In this document: in pieces, positions 1 through 7,258 of the stretch
Numbering within the stretch: position 1 is the first letter of the stretch
Layout of the letters: each line of letters starts with the position of its first letter
Source of the DNA: Synergistaceae bacterium
Lineage (GTDB): Bacteria; Synergistota; Synergistia; Synergistales; Aminobacteriaceae
Direction of reading: 5' to 3'
NCBI GenBank assembly: GCA_017445205.1
Contig: JAFSUP010000007.1
Location: 1-50,854 of the forward strand
DNA length: 50,854 nucleotides
Notes under the pieces: model-generated
The model's input: the letters and a program-made list of their open reading frames with translations, nothing else
Told to the model about the DNA's origin: nothing
Databases searched by the model: none
Program-made: the position numbers and the translations under genes

Positions 1-429
1 GAGATTTTGAAATTTGACCCTTGCAAATGCCGTCGCAAATTAAAATAAATTTTTCAGGGACGCAAATTGATAACGACGCGACAAATTTTGCCCTTCGATT
101 TTCAATTCCGTCAAGCTGATTCAAAATCCATTGAACTTTATCGCCTTTAGTGGCACGCGCCGAGAACAAACCTGGAGCGCCGTTTAGAGCTTCAACTTCA
201 AGGCCGCTGTCGTCAGCAAGGCACGGAAACCCGGACTTCACGGCCCATTCGCGAGCCTTCAACATAGCGTTTTCTGAATAAGTTTTGCCCGTCTCTTCGA
301 CGACAAGATTTGCGATTTCGGGAGCAAAAATTAATTTTTCGGCAAGATTTCCACAGACTGAATTAAGATATTGAAATTCTTTATATTTGCCTTCGTTTGC
401 TGTAGCGATGACTAATTCTTTTAACATTG
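1..429 (-). CDS. rdgB: XTP/dITP diphosphatase (RdgB/HAM1), 3' part beyond window
   Basis: Hydrolyses non-canonical purine nucleoside triphosphates (XTP, dITP) to monophosphates in the cytoplasm, keeping them out of DNA. Read from the complement of the CAT at 427..429, the protein begins MLKELVIATANEGKYKEF, the family's N-terminal T-x-N-x-x-K substrate-binding motif. It continues through a T-Y-x-E-N-A segment and then LADDSGLEVEALNG-PG-FSAR, which holds the conserved acidic pair and the SAR motif. The first 143 codons are present; the remaining 50 or so lie beyond base 1. It starts only 7 bases after the GerMN gene stops, so it is the last visible gene of a cheW-amidase-gerMN-rdgB operon. An amidase/GerMN/RdgB order is common in Firmicutes-like genomes. 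Family assignment is firm. Confidence 0.93.
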
Positions 430-436
430 CGGCCTC

Positions 437-1231
437 TCATGAATTTTTTGAAGGCATCTTCCACGGCGCGGATAAGTCAACAGTTCCGCCGGATTTCGGT
501 GGCTTTGAATCAATCAAAAATCTAACTTGCGACAATGGCGAAAAATTTTCTTGCACAGTCCTAACGATCCCCGTGAGAAGTAAAAGGCTTTTTCGTTGTC
601 CCGCGGATTCAATAGATGAGGCAAACTGCCCCGACATATCCAAGAATGCCGTATCTGACATTCTGAACACGTGAAGCAGTTTGATTTTTTCAGCTTGAGG
701 CATTCCGCTTAAATTTATGACGGCTGTAACGGCCTCGCGAATATTATCTTCAGGCGTTCGCGAAATAAAATTTTGTTGCATCTCTGCGATCGTGTCATTT
801 CGGACGTGATAGAGATTTAATGAAACCTGCTGAACGTTTGCGCCTGAACTCATGGCTTCTTTAGCTATTCGCTCTTGTTCGACGTTGTTGAAGTTCGTTA
901 AGTCTTCTTGATTTTCAATTCGATTTTCAGGCTTCAAAAGTAATTTTTTGTTCATGAAGTCCACGAGCCACGATGTCCCAAGATAGCCAAGCACGAAGCA
1001 AAGCAAAATAATTCCTAGCCACGATAAAATTTTCAAAAGTAGCGGAGCCGATTTATTTTCATCTGGCACCGGAGCAGGGCGAGGACGTTGCGGAATTTTT
1101 TTCATAGTTGCTTGTTTTAATTGTCTTCGTCGTGGTGCCGGGACTCTCCCACGAGAAGGCACAGATGATAAATCTCTTTCGCTCGAGCCAGAAGCTCCGC
1201 TACTTCGTCTTACTGTAGGCAATTTTTTCAC
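437..1231 (-). CDS. Membrane-anchored GerMN-domain protein
   Basis: 264 residues. The first 65 are basic and proline/serine rich and probably disordered. A single hydrophobic helix follows at about 67-90 (LLLKILSWLGIILLCFVLGYL region), so the rest should be outside the membrane. The C-terminal 110 residues fit the GerMN fold: a block FLDMSGQFASS, then LLLLTGIVRTVQENF, then VRFLIDSK and a final GGTVDLSAPW. The spore-germination name of this domain is historical; in non-sporing bacteria it usually sits beside a cell-wall amidase, as here (8 bases to the amidase). A cell-envelope or peptidoglycan-associated role is inferred from that neighbourhood. The biochemical function is not known. Confidence 0.8.
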   Translation of the reverse strand: MKKLPTVRRSSGASGSSERDLSSVPSRGRVPAPRRRQLKQATMKKIPQRPRPAPVPDENKSAPLLLKILSWLGIILLCFVLGYLGTSWLVDFMNKKLLLKPENRIENQEDLTNFNNVEQERIAKEAMSSGANVQQVSLNLYHVRNDTIAEMQQNFISRTPEDNIREAVTAVINLSGMPQAEKIKLLHVFRMSDTAFLDMSGQFASSIESAGQRKSLLLLTGIVRTVQENFSPLSQVRFLIDSKPPKSGGTVDLSAPWKMPSKNS

Positions 1232-1239
1232 ACTCCTTT

Positions 1240-3159
1240 TTACTTTATATAATTCATAATTCCTTCGGCCATAGCTGCCGCGATTTTTTGTTGATAAGCT
1301 TGCGTCGCGAGCAGTTGTGATTCAGTTGCGTTCGTCACGAATCCCGTTTCGAGCAACACGGCCGGCATACCTGCGCCACGAAGTACAAAGAACGGAGCTT
1401 GAGCCACTCGCCTCATCGGAAGACTGTTGCGAACGCCTGCGTTATATAAGGCCGCGGCGAATTCTGTACTTTCACTAATTTTATTATTTTGCTGCATGTC
1501 GCCCAAAATTCGCAAAAGCATCTCCGTGCGTCGGTCAACGTTTTCGACGTCAACGCCCTTCCCTTCAACATATTCGCGGTTTTCAATCTTAGCAAGATTC
1601 ATTGCGTCTCTGTCGGTAGGCAAAGCCATTATATAAATTTCAAATCCCGTCATGCTTTTTTTCGACGGCAAAGCGTTTACATGAATACTTACGAATAAAT
1701 CCGCGTTTGCGTTGTTGGCAATGTCGGTGCGCTCTTGAAGTTTCAAATAAACATCAGTGCGTCGCGTCATGATGACGTTATAGCCACGAGCCGCGAGGAC
1801 TTTTTCAAGTTCGAGGCCGATTGCTAAATTTACATTTTTTTCATTCACGCCATTATCAGAAGCTCCGGGGTCTTTTCCTCCGTGGCCGGGGTCAACTACG
1901 ATCGTTTTGCGGCCTGACGTTCTTAAATTTTGCGCTGCTTGTGGCGAAGTCGGAATTATTAAAGTCGGCTGCGTCGATGGCTGCGATATAACAGGGTCAG
2001 GCTTGGTTACGTTTGTGATAGTTCGCGTCGGTGTGTTCGCAACCGGCGTAGCTGGGGTTGCAGGCGCTGACGGTTTCGGCGTTTCGATTTTTTGCGCTGT
2101 CGGAGCCGTTTGAGTTTTTGCCGGAGCTGCACTCAAAATTTTTGTCCCCGCTGACAAGAAGAAATCAAAAACTATTCGTTTCGGATTAGTCAGAACAATT
2201 TTTTCGGCCTTCGTGATTTTTTCGGCCGTGAAAACGAGATCGACACCTTTAGAATTTTTTTTAAGTTCAGCTTTCACGTTTGCAAACGGCGAAGCAATTC
2301 CCTCGGAATTTTCGAGACTTGACGCGAAGAGGGCGTGAAGTTGTCGCTTGTTCATAAAAACGGCCGGTTCTGCGTCATCTTCGACCATAACGACGGCGCG
2401 GATTTTTCTGTGCGCTCCTTCCTGTGAAGTCCAGCGAATGCCCTGAACAGTGCCGCTATAAATTTCTTGAGTGTCGCCCTTCGAGTCGCTTAATTTGAAA
2501 GTTTCGTATTTCGATTGAGCCTTTGCGGCTGCGTTAGACTTTTTGGGCGTTGACGCAGCAATAACCGGCTGCGCTTCCTGCTGCGTTGACGGCTGAGGAG
2601 CCGGTGCTGGTGTCGGATTTACTTTCACTTCTGGGACTATCAAAGCCGGCACAGAAGCAGGCGTTTGAGTTTTAGCTACAGTCGTGGGCGCAGGCTCTTC
2701 AAAATCTCCGAACTCGATATCGCTGCGCGCGTTATTGGCGTTGACGGTGTAGCCTGAAATTTTGCTAAGTCTCAATTTATTATTTTGCCCGGAGCCTACG
2801 ACGCGTTGAAACAAGGCCGCTGCGCTTGCAGAATCGAGCCAAGTTTTTCCATTTTGACTAAACGGAGCGGAATATAAAGGCACGATTGAGAAACCGTACC
2901 ACGCTGCTGCGGAATTATCTACAACTCTTAATTGAGTGTGGTCGCGCTGAAGCCAAAGTTCATCGCCGACGCGTGAAGACGAAAATCCCAACAGCCGCCC
3001 TAAATCTTCTACAGGGACTGCGAAGCCGGAAGCATTATCAATCGTCTTGACCGCTCCGGCACTGCGTGAACCAATATATAAGGCAGCGTCTGCATATGCG
3101 CAGGCACAAAAAATTAAAGCAGCCATTAAAACAGCTGCCGTAAGAAAAAACCTCCGCAT
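1240..3159 (-). CDS. Secreted N-acetylmuramoyl-L-alanine amidase (Amidase_3, AmiC-like)
   Basis: Cleaves the bond between N-acetylmuramic acid and L-alanine in peptidoglycan. 639 residues, starting with a clear signal peptide (MRRFFLTAAVLMAALIFCAC then YADA). Residues about 25-130 resemble a stalk domain. Proline/threonine-rich linkers flank a central AMIN-like domain (about 237-345), which in this family targets the enzyme to septal cell wall. The Amidase_3 domain spans about 418-639 with the expected zinc ligands H426 (DPGHGG), E440 (NEKN) and H493 (SIHVNA), and catalytic E604 (LLETGF). The domain is intact. It is preceded by cheW at 8 bases and followed by the GerMN gene at 8 bases, so one transcript is likely. 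A part in daughter-cell separation is inferred from the AMIN domain. Confidence 0.9.
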   Translation of the reverse strand: MRRFFLTAAVLMAALIFCACAYADAALYIGSRSAGAVKTIDNASGFAVPVEDLGRLLGFSSSRVGDELWLQRDHTQLRVVDNSAAAWYGFSIVPLYSAPFSQNGKTWLDSASAAALFQRVVGSGQNNKLRLSKISGYTVNANNARSDIEFGDFEEPAPTTVAKTQTPASVPALIVPEVKVNPTPAPAPQPSTQQEAQPVIAASTPKKSNAAAKAQSKYETFKLSDSKGDTQEIYSGTVQGIRWTSQEGAHRKIRAVVMVEDDAEPAVFMNKRQLHALFASSLENSEGIASPFANVKAELKKNSKGVDLVFTAEKITKAEKIVLTNPKRIVFDFFLSAGTKILSAAPAKTQTAPTAQKIETPKPSAPATPATPVANTPTRTITNVTKPDPVISQPSTQPTLIIPTSPQAAQNLRTSGRKTIVVDPGHGGKDPGASDNGVNEKNVNLAIGLELEKVLAARGYNVIMTRRTDVYLKLQERTDIANNANADLFVSIHVNALPSKKSMTGFEIYIMALPTDRDAMNLAKIENREYVEGKGVDVENVDRRTEMLLRILGDMQQNNKISESTEFAAALYNAGVRNSLPMRRVAQAPFFVLRGAGMPAVLLETGFVTNATESQLLATQAYQQKIAAAMAEGIMNYIK

Positions 3160-3167
3160 GAAAAAAT

Positions 3168-3701
3168 TTACTCGCTGTCTTCTAAAATCTGGTCAAGCTC
3201 AAACAGACTCGGGACATCAAGTAATAAAATCAGTCTGTCATCAGATGGTTTCGCTACCCAAAGAACATAACGACGGTCAATCGCCGACGATAATTTTGTA
3301 GCTGCTTCAAGTTGAGCGTCATAAATCGTAAGAACTTCTCGCACCGAATTAACAATCATTCCGAACATTACGCTATTAACTTCGATAACTACAATTCGAG
3401 CTTCGTCTGTTAATTCGTTTCCAAGCATTCCAATTTTAAGATGCATATCGAAAACCGGGACTATCGTTCCACGAAGATTAATAACTCCTCTTATATAAGA
3501 CGGCGCGTTTGGAACTCGCGTTATAAAAGCCGGGACTCTGACGATCTCGCGCACCATGTTGACATCAACACCGAAATTTTCGCGTCCAAGAGTGAAAACG
3601 AGATTAATATGTTCTTCGCCCAGTGATTCTACGTCAACTTCTCTGAAATCCTGATTAACTTCCTGTTTGGGAGCCTGCTCTACTTTTTGAATATCTGCCA
3701 A
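3168..3701 (-). CDS. cheW: Chemotaxis coupling protein CheW
   Basis: Adaptor that links methyl-accepting chemoreceptors to the CheA kinase. 177 residues. After an acidic N-terminal tail of about 30 residues, the CheW fold shows FTLGRENFGVDVNMVREI, then R-V-P-NAPSYIRGVINLRGTIVPVFDM with the family's hallmark R-G-x-x-N-L-R-G block, followed by RIVVIEVN and GMIVNSVREVLTI. It is a stand-alone CheW, not a CheV, because no receiver domain follows. No cheA or receptor gene is in the window. It is first in an operon with the cell-wall amidase, which is an unusual neighbour for a chemotaxis gene. The motility genes elsewhere in the window fit its role. Confidence 0.92.
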   Translation of the reverse strand: MADIQKVEQAPKQEVNQDFREVDVESLGEEHINLVFTLGRENFGVDVNMVREIVRVPAFITRVPNAPSYIRGVINLRGTIVPVFDMHLKIGMLGNELTDEARIVVIEVNSVMFGMIVNSVREVLTIYDAQLEAATKLSSAIDRRYVLWVAKPSDDRLILLLDVPSLFELDQILEDSE

Positions 3702-3737
3702 AAAAATCTGCCTCTCTCTATCTAAAATCTAAATTAA

Positions 3738-3771
3738 ATTAGGAGTTAGGAATGAGGAATCAGGAACGAGA
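3738..3771 (+). repeat. TTAGGAR-type heptad repeat, copy a
   Basis: Short run of related heptads (ATTAGGAGTTAGGAATGAGG and onward to CAGGAACGAG) between cheW and the ROK kinase gene. The same degenerate heptads occur in four other intergenic gaps (30401, 36787, 42786, 46060). No protein is encoded here. Confidence 0.6.
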
Positions 3772-3781
3772 AAAAATTATT

Positions 3782-4684
3782 TTATTCTGCGGCTGCACTT
3801 TCTGCGAGCTTGATAGCCCCCATAACTCCCTGATAGCCATTAAGGGCAGCAGGAGCGATGAAGCTATTAATATTGCGAAGTTCTTTAGTGTCAATATATT
3901 CGTTGACGTACTCAAGAACATATTTGCGAACTAACGGGAACAACGGCGCATGATTCATAACGCCACCACCAAGAATAATTTTTTGCGGGCTCAAGATTAA
4001 TAAAATGTCCGTGATGGCCTGGGCGATATATTTTGCTTCAAGTTCCCAAACTTCGGGACGGTCGCCAAGTTCTCTAGCGGGTTTGCCCCAGCGTTCCTCG
4101 ATTGCAAGACCGCAAGCCATTCCTTCAAAGCAAGCGCCATGAGAAGGACAATGACCTTTATAATCGTCACCGGGAACTCTTGACATCATTAAGTGGCCTG
4201 CTTCAGGGTGAAGCATTCCGTGAATAGGATTGCCGCCGGAGATTGCGCCCATACCGATACCGATTCCGATCGTGATATAGACAGCGTCATTAAGACCTTT
4301 TGCGCTTCCCCACGTGGCTTCGCCAAGCAGCGAGCAGTTTACGTTCGTGTCAAAACCCATAGGAATGTCGCCGAGAGCGTCTTTGAGGGTCTTCAACATC
4401 GGGAAATTTCTCCACGCGATTTTAGGAGTGTTGAGAATGTTTCCGTAAGTCTTTGAACCTTCTCTGACATCGACGGGGCCAAAACACGCTATGCCCAGTC
4501 CCTGAATTTTTTCATCGTCAGGAAGCGAATCATCAAGTTTAGATTTGAAATACTCAATGACTTTTGGCATAGTTTCATCAGGCGTTGTAGTCGGAATGAT
4601 GACCTGATCCAAAATTTGTCCGCTTTCGTTGCCGACCGCGCAGATCATTTTTGTGCCGCCGGCCTCTAATGCTCCATATAACAT
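3782..4684 (-). CDS. ROK-family fructokinase / sugar kinase
   Basis: ATP-dependent hexose kinase, most like the Bacillus YdhR/GmuE fructokinases. The chosen start is the ATG at 4684 (MLYGALEAGGTKM), 1 base after the enzyme I stop, giving 300 residues; an ATG 7 codons upstream overlaps ptsI and adds nothing to the fold. The phosphate-binding ALEAGGTK loop is at the N-terminus and DTNVNCSLLGE holds the ROK catalytic-aspartate region. GHLMM with HCPSHGACFEG is the zinc motif in the CPxHGxCxEG form typical of this subfamily. ILGGGVMNH lies near the C-terminus. It is the last gene of a ptsH-ptsI-kinase operon. Fructose as substrate is inferred from the subfamily; glucose or mannose are possible. 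Confidence 0.85.
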   Translation of the reverse strand: MLYGALEAGGTKMICAVGNESGQILDQVIIPTTTPDETMPKVIEYFKSKLDDSLPDDEKIQGLGIACFGPVDVREGSKTYGNILNTPKIAWRNFPMLKTLKDALGDIPMGFDTNVNCSLLGEATWGSAKGLNDAVYITIGIGIGMGAISGGNPIHGMLHPEAGHLMMSRVPGDDYKGHCPSHGACFEGMACGLAIEERWGKPARELGDRPEVWELEAKYIAQAITDILLILSPQKIILGGGVMNHAPLFPLVRKYVLEYVNEYIDTKELRNINSFIAPAALNGYQGVMGAIKLAESAAAE

Positions 4685-4685
4685 A

Positions 4686-6398
4686 TTAGCTAAATAACCT
4701 CCCAAAAAATCCCTTCGGCTTTGAAGCTTCGTTTTCCGATTTCGCCGCAGGAGATTCAGTTTTTTGATTGCTATTATAATTTGAAAGATCGGTGTTTCTG
4801 ATTCTATCTCTTAACGGGAGAATGCTCTTAGGATTAACAGAAAGTTCATCGACGCCCCACTTCAAAAACTCTTCAGTGAGTTCCGGGTCTGCTCCAAGTT
4901 CTCCGCAAATTCCTACCCAAGTGTTGTGACGATGTCCTGCTTCGATAGTTTCGCGAATTAATCTTAACAAAGCCGGGTGATGAGTGTTAGCGAATCTCTC
5001 AAGATTTGCGCTCTGACGGTCTATAGCGCAGGTGTATTGCGTCAAGTCGTTCGTGCCGAGCGAGAAAAAGTCAACTTCTTCGGCTAAGTCATCAGCGCAT
5101 AACGCCGCCGCCGGAGTCTCAATCATGATTCCGATTTCGTATTTTCCAATCTTAACGCCTTCGGCCTCAAGTTCTTTCTTGCATTCGTCGAGAATCGCTT
5201 TGCATTCCTGAACTTCCCACTTACTGATAATCATCGGGAACATGATCCCAAGATTTCCGAACGCTGAAGCCCTTAATAATGCTCTAAGCTGACGTTTGAA
5301 AAAGTCCTTGCGCGTAAGACAGATTCTGATCGCTCTAAATCCTAACGCGGGGTTTTCTTCTTTGTCGAGATTCATATAGTCGATTGTCTTGTCGGCTCCG
5401 ATATCGCAAGTTCTGATTACGATTAAGCGCGGTGAAAGAGCTTCGAGGACTTTCTTGTAAGCTTGGAACTGTTCTTCTTCTGTGGGGTCGGTCTTGCTGT
5501 TGAGATAGACGAACTCGGAACGGAAGAGGCCGACTCCTTCTGCGTCATTTTCGATAACGGCGTTAATGTCCTTCGGGCCGCCGATATTAGCATAGAGTCT
5601 GACTTTGTAGCCGTCTTTAGTTTCAGTGGGCTTGCCTTTGAGTTCCTGAAGTTTTGCTTCTTTCTCTTTGTCTTCCTTCTGCTTAGCTGTGAGTTCGTCA
5701 ATTATGTTCTGTTCCGGCTCGATATAAATGCAGGAGTTGTAGCCATCGAGGATAGCAAATTTCCCGTCCCAATCATCAGCGGCATCATGACACTGAATTA
5801 GCGTCGGCCAGTTCATGCTGCGGGCTAAGATTGCTGTGTGGCTGTTTGAACTTCCCTGACGAGTTACGAGACCGAGCAACAAAGATTTATCAAGTTTAAC
5901 GGTTTCGGACGGTGCTAAGTCTTCCGCAACTAGAATTGCGGGTTCGGTGCCTTGTAAGTTCGCAGTGTCGGCTCCAAATAAGACATCAAGCATCGAGTTT
6001 TTGAGATCGATAACGTCCGCGCTGCGAGCCTTGAAATATTCGTCGTCCATATTTCTGAACATCTCGGCGGCGGCTTCAAAGCCATCACGAACAGCAAACT
6101 CTGCGGTGTGGCCTTCGGCCATGATTTCTTTACATGAGTCGATTAAATCCTCGTCATCAAGCATCATAGCGTGAGCCTCGAAAATTCCGGCGGTGTCTTT
6201 GTGCCCTTCCTTCATTTCTTTTTCATAGAGGGCGTTCTGCTCCTCCTGAACTTTAAGGCGAGCGGCTTCAAAGCGTTCTATTTCGGCGGCTATGTCGTTG
6301 ATTAATTCTTCGTTAATTTCATAAACAGGAGCTTTGTAGACTTTAATTTTGCCGATGGCGATCCCGTTTACTATTTTTGTGCCTTTAACGACCTGCAT
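4686..6398 (-). CDS. ptsI: PTS enzyme I (phosphoenolpyruvate-protein phosphotransferase)
   Basis: Transfers phosphate from PEP to HPr, the first step of the sugar phosphotransferase system. 570 residues. The phosphorylated histidine is H187 in GSSNSHTAILAR. The TIM-barrel PEP domain follows, with GVGLFRSEFVYL, a long RTCDIGADK stretch, GIMFPMI, IGIMIETPAAALCADDLA and the C-terminal GICGELGAD cysteine region. The order matches classical EI. An extra tail of about 25 residues, rich in S/N/K/E, ends in a short hydrophobic KGFFGRLFS, which is not part of the catalytic fold. Start and stop touch both neighbours (1-base overlap with the ptsH stop, 1-base gap to the kinase). No EII permease gene is in the window. 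Confidence 0.93.
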   Translation of the reverse strand: MQVVKGTKIVNGIAIGKIKVYKAPVYEINEELINDIAAEIERFEAARLKVQEEQNALYEKEMKEGHKDTAGIFEAHAMMLDDEDLIDSCKEIMAEGHTAEFAVRDGFEAAAEMFRNMDDEYFKARSADVIDLKNSMLDVLFGADTANLQGTEPAILVAEDLAPSETVKLDKSLLLGLVTRQGSSNSHTAILARSMNWPTLIQCHDAADDWDGKFAILDGYNSCIYIEPEQNIIDELTAKQKEDKEKEAKLQELKGKPTETKDGYKVRLYANIGGPKDINAVIENDAEGVGLFRSEFVYLNSKTDPTEEEQFQAYKKVLEALSPRLIVIRTCDIGADKTIDYMNLDKEENPALGFRAIRICLTRKDFFKRQLRALLRASAFGNLGIMFPMIISKWEVQECKAILDECKKELEAEGVKIGKYEIGIMIETPAAALCADDLAEEVDFFSLGTNDLTQYTCAIDRQSANLERFANTHHPALLRLIRETIEAGHRHNTWVGICGELGADPELTEEFLKWGVDELSVNPKSILPLRDRIRNTDLSNYNSNQKTESPAAKSENEASKPKGFFGRLFS

Positions 6399-6655
6399 TA
6401 AAAATTCTCCTTAAGGAATTTCTCAATGGCGGCGGCGCAGGCTTCCTCGTCTTCGCCTTCAACTTGGACGGTAACTTCGTCGCCCTGTTTGATGCCCATT
6501 CCCATGAGCTTCATTAAAGCAGTAGCTTTAGCGCTCTTGTCGCCTTTGATGAAAGTTGCGGTGCTTTTGAAATTTTTTGCCTCTTTGACGAGTAAACCTG
6601 CGGGGCGAGCGTGGATTCCTACCGGGTCGGTGATGACGTACTTAAATTCCTTCAT
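6398..6655 (-). CDS. ptsH: PTS phosphocarrier protein HPr (Ala at position 46)
   Basis: Phosphocarrier between enzyme I and sugar-specific EII proteins. The start is set at the ATG at 6655 because a GAAAGGAAG ribosome-binding site lies just upstream and the product MKEFKYVITD... is a standard 85-residue HPr. The catalytic histidine is H15 in GIHARPAG. In Gram-positive HPr the regulatory serine is Ser46; counting from M1, position 46 here is alanine (K43-A44-T45-A46-L47-M48), with a threonine one residue before. This suggests that HPr kinase control at Ser46 is absent, though Thr45 could be considered. It is the first gene of the ptsH-ptsI-kinase operon. Confidence 0.94.
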   Translation of the reverse strand: MKEFKYVITDPVGIHARPAGLLVKEAKNFKSTATFIKGDKSAKATALMKLMGMGIKQGDEVTVQVEGEDEEACAAAIEKFLKENF

Positions 6656-6790
6656 TGTCTTCTGCTTCCTTTCTAAAATTCTTGATTTAGTTTGCAAAAA
6701 TTGTCCATTAAGATAATGGCGCAGTGTTGAACAAATTATAATATATATTTCAAAATTCGCGTTAAAGAAGTCAGATTTTTAATTATAATA

Positions 6791-6826
6791 GCGCCCTCAC
6801 TCCCACCCGCCCTCCCGTTCGGGCGC
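6791..6826 (-). repeat. G-quadruplex hairpin repeat, copy 1 (G-rich strand is minus)
   Basis: A perfect 6-bp stem (GCGCCC at 6791..6796 with GGGCGC at 6821..6826). On the minus strand it encloses GAAC, then GGGAGGGCGGGTGGG, then AGTGA and a last GGG that belongs to the stem. Four G-triplets separated by single bases form a textbook parallel G-quadruplex motif. It lies between the divergent starts of ptsH and the tRNA, so it is not an ordinary terminator for either. It belongs to a four-copy family in this window and shares its loop flanks (GAAC / AGTGA) with copy 3. Confidence 0.75.
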
Positions 6827-6851
6827 ACCACGATTGCAAAAAATTTGATGC

Positions 6852-6880
6852 TTGACGTAAAATCAAGGCTCGTGTAAAAT
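6852..6880 (+). promoter_or_regulatory. Sigma-70-type promoter of the tRNA gene
   Basis: TTGACG at 6852..6857, a 17-base spacer, then TAAAAT at 6875..6880. The tRNA begins 13 bases after the -10 box. Both hexamers differ from consensus at one base and the spacing is optimal. Confidence 0.8.
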
Positions 6881-6893
6881 TCTCAAAGTTGAC

Positions 6894-6970
6894 GGGCCCA
6901 TAGCTCAAGTGGTTAGAGCCACCGGCTCATAACCGGAAGGTTCCTGGTTCGAGTCCAGGTGGGCCCACCA
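6894..6970 (+). tRNA. tRNA with CAU anticodon (elongator Met; Ile2 possible)
   Basis: 77 bases including an encoded CCA end. The acceptor stem is GGGCCCA (6894..6900) with TGGGCCC (6960..6966) and discriminator A. The T-loop is TTCGAGT between CCTGG and CCAGG. The anticodon loop CT-CAT-AA puts the CAU anticodon at 6928..6930. G1 pairs with C72, so it is not the initiator tRNA. CAU can also be tRNA-Ile2 after lysidine modification, which cannot be decided by eye. It ends 9 bases from the stop of the convergent RyR gene, so the accessory operon abuts the 3' end of the tRNA. Confidence 0.92.
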
Positions 6971-6979
6971 AAAATAGCC

Positions 6980-7255
6980 TTACACTATTTTATATCCCAA
7001 TTTGATAATTAATTTTAAAGTTTCCAGCGCGGTGTTTCTGTCGTATTCTTTTTCACTATCGGGCAATTCCGAATAAGGCACAAGCAGAGGCGTGATTTTC
7101 TTTTCATTGTTTCTGACAGGGCCGTAAGTCCAGCCTTCAGAAATTCGACCAACCGCCCAGACATCATGAACATTTGACGCAATTTTTTCAGTTAAGCTCA
7201 GCAACGCTCCGGGCAAAACTACATCGCCCGTATAAATTGGATTAGGTGTATACAA
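6980..7255 (-). CDS. Stand-alone RyR-domain protein
   Basis: 91 residues, almost exactly one RyR (ryanodine receptor) repeat domain: YTPNPIYTGDVVLPGALLSL, then IASNVHDVWAVGRISEGWTYGP, then PLLVPYSELPDSEKEYDR and a closing TALETLKLIIKLGYKI. These are the conserved blocks of the domain (H-D-x-W, G-W-x-Y-G-P, P-Y-x-x-L-P-x-x-E-K-x-Y-D-R). Bacterial RyR domains are known as small soluble proteins and as parts of predicted nucleotide-signalling or conflict proteins; their ligand is not settled. It is the last gene of the four-gene operon, 3 bases after the fusion gene, which itself contains a diverged RyR-like segment. A heteromer or shared ligand is an inference. Confidence 0.88.
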   Translation of the reverse strand: MYTPNPIYTGDVVLPGALLSLTEKIASNVHDVWAVGRISEGWTYGPVRNNEKKITPLLVPYSELPDSEKEYDRNTALETLKLIIKLGYKIV

Positions 7256-7258
7256 TTT

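Noticed and set aside
5800-5870. Enzyme I active-site context GSSNSH instead of GGxTSH as a defect
   Set aside because: The phosphorylated histidine and the following TAILAR are kept, and variation at the preceding residues occurs in active relatives, so I do not regard it as unusual.
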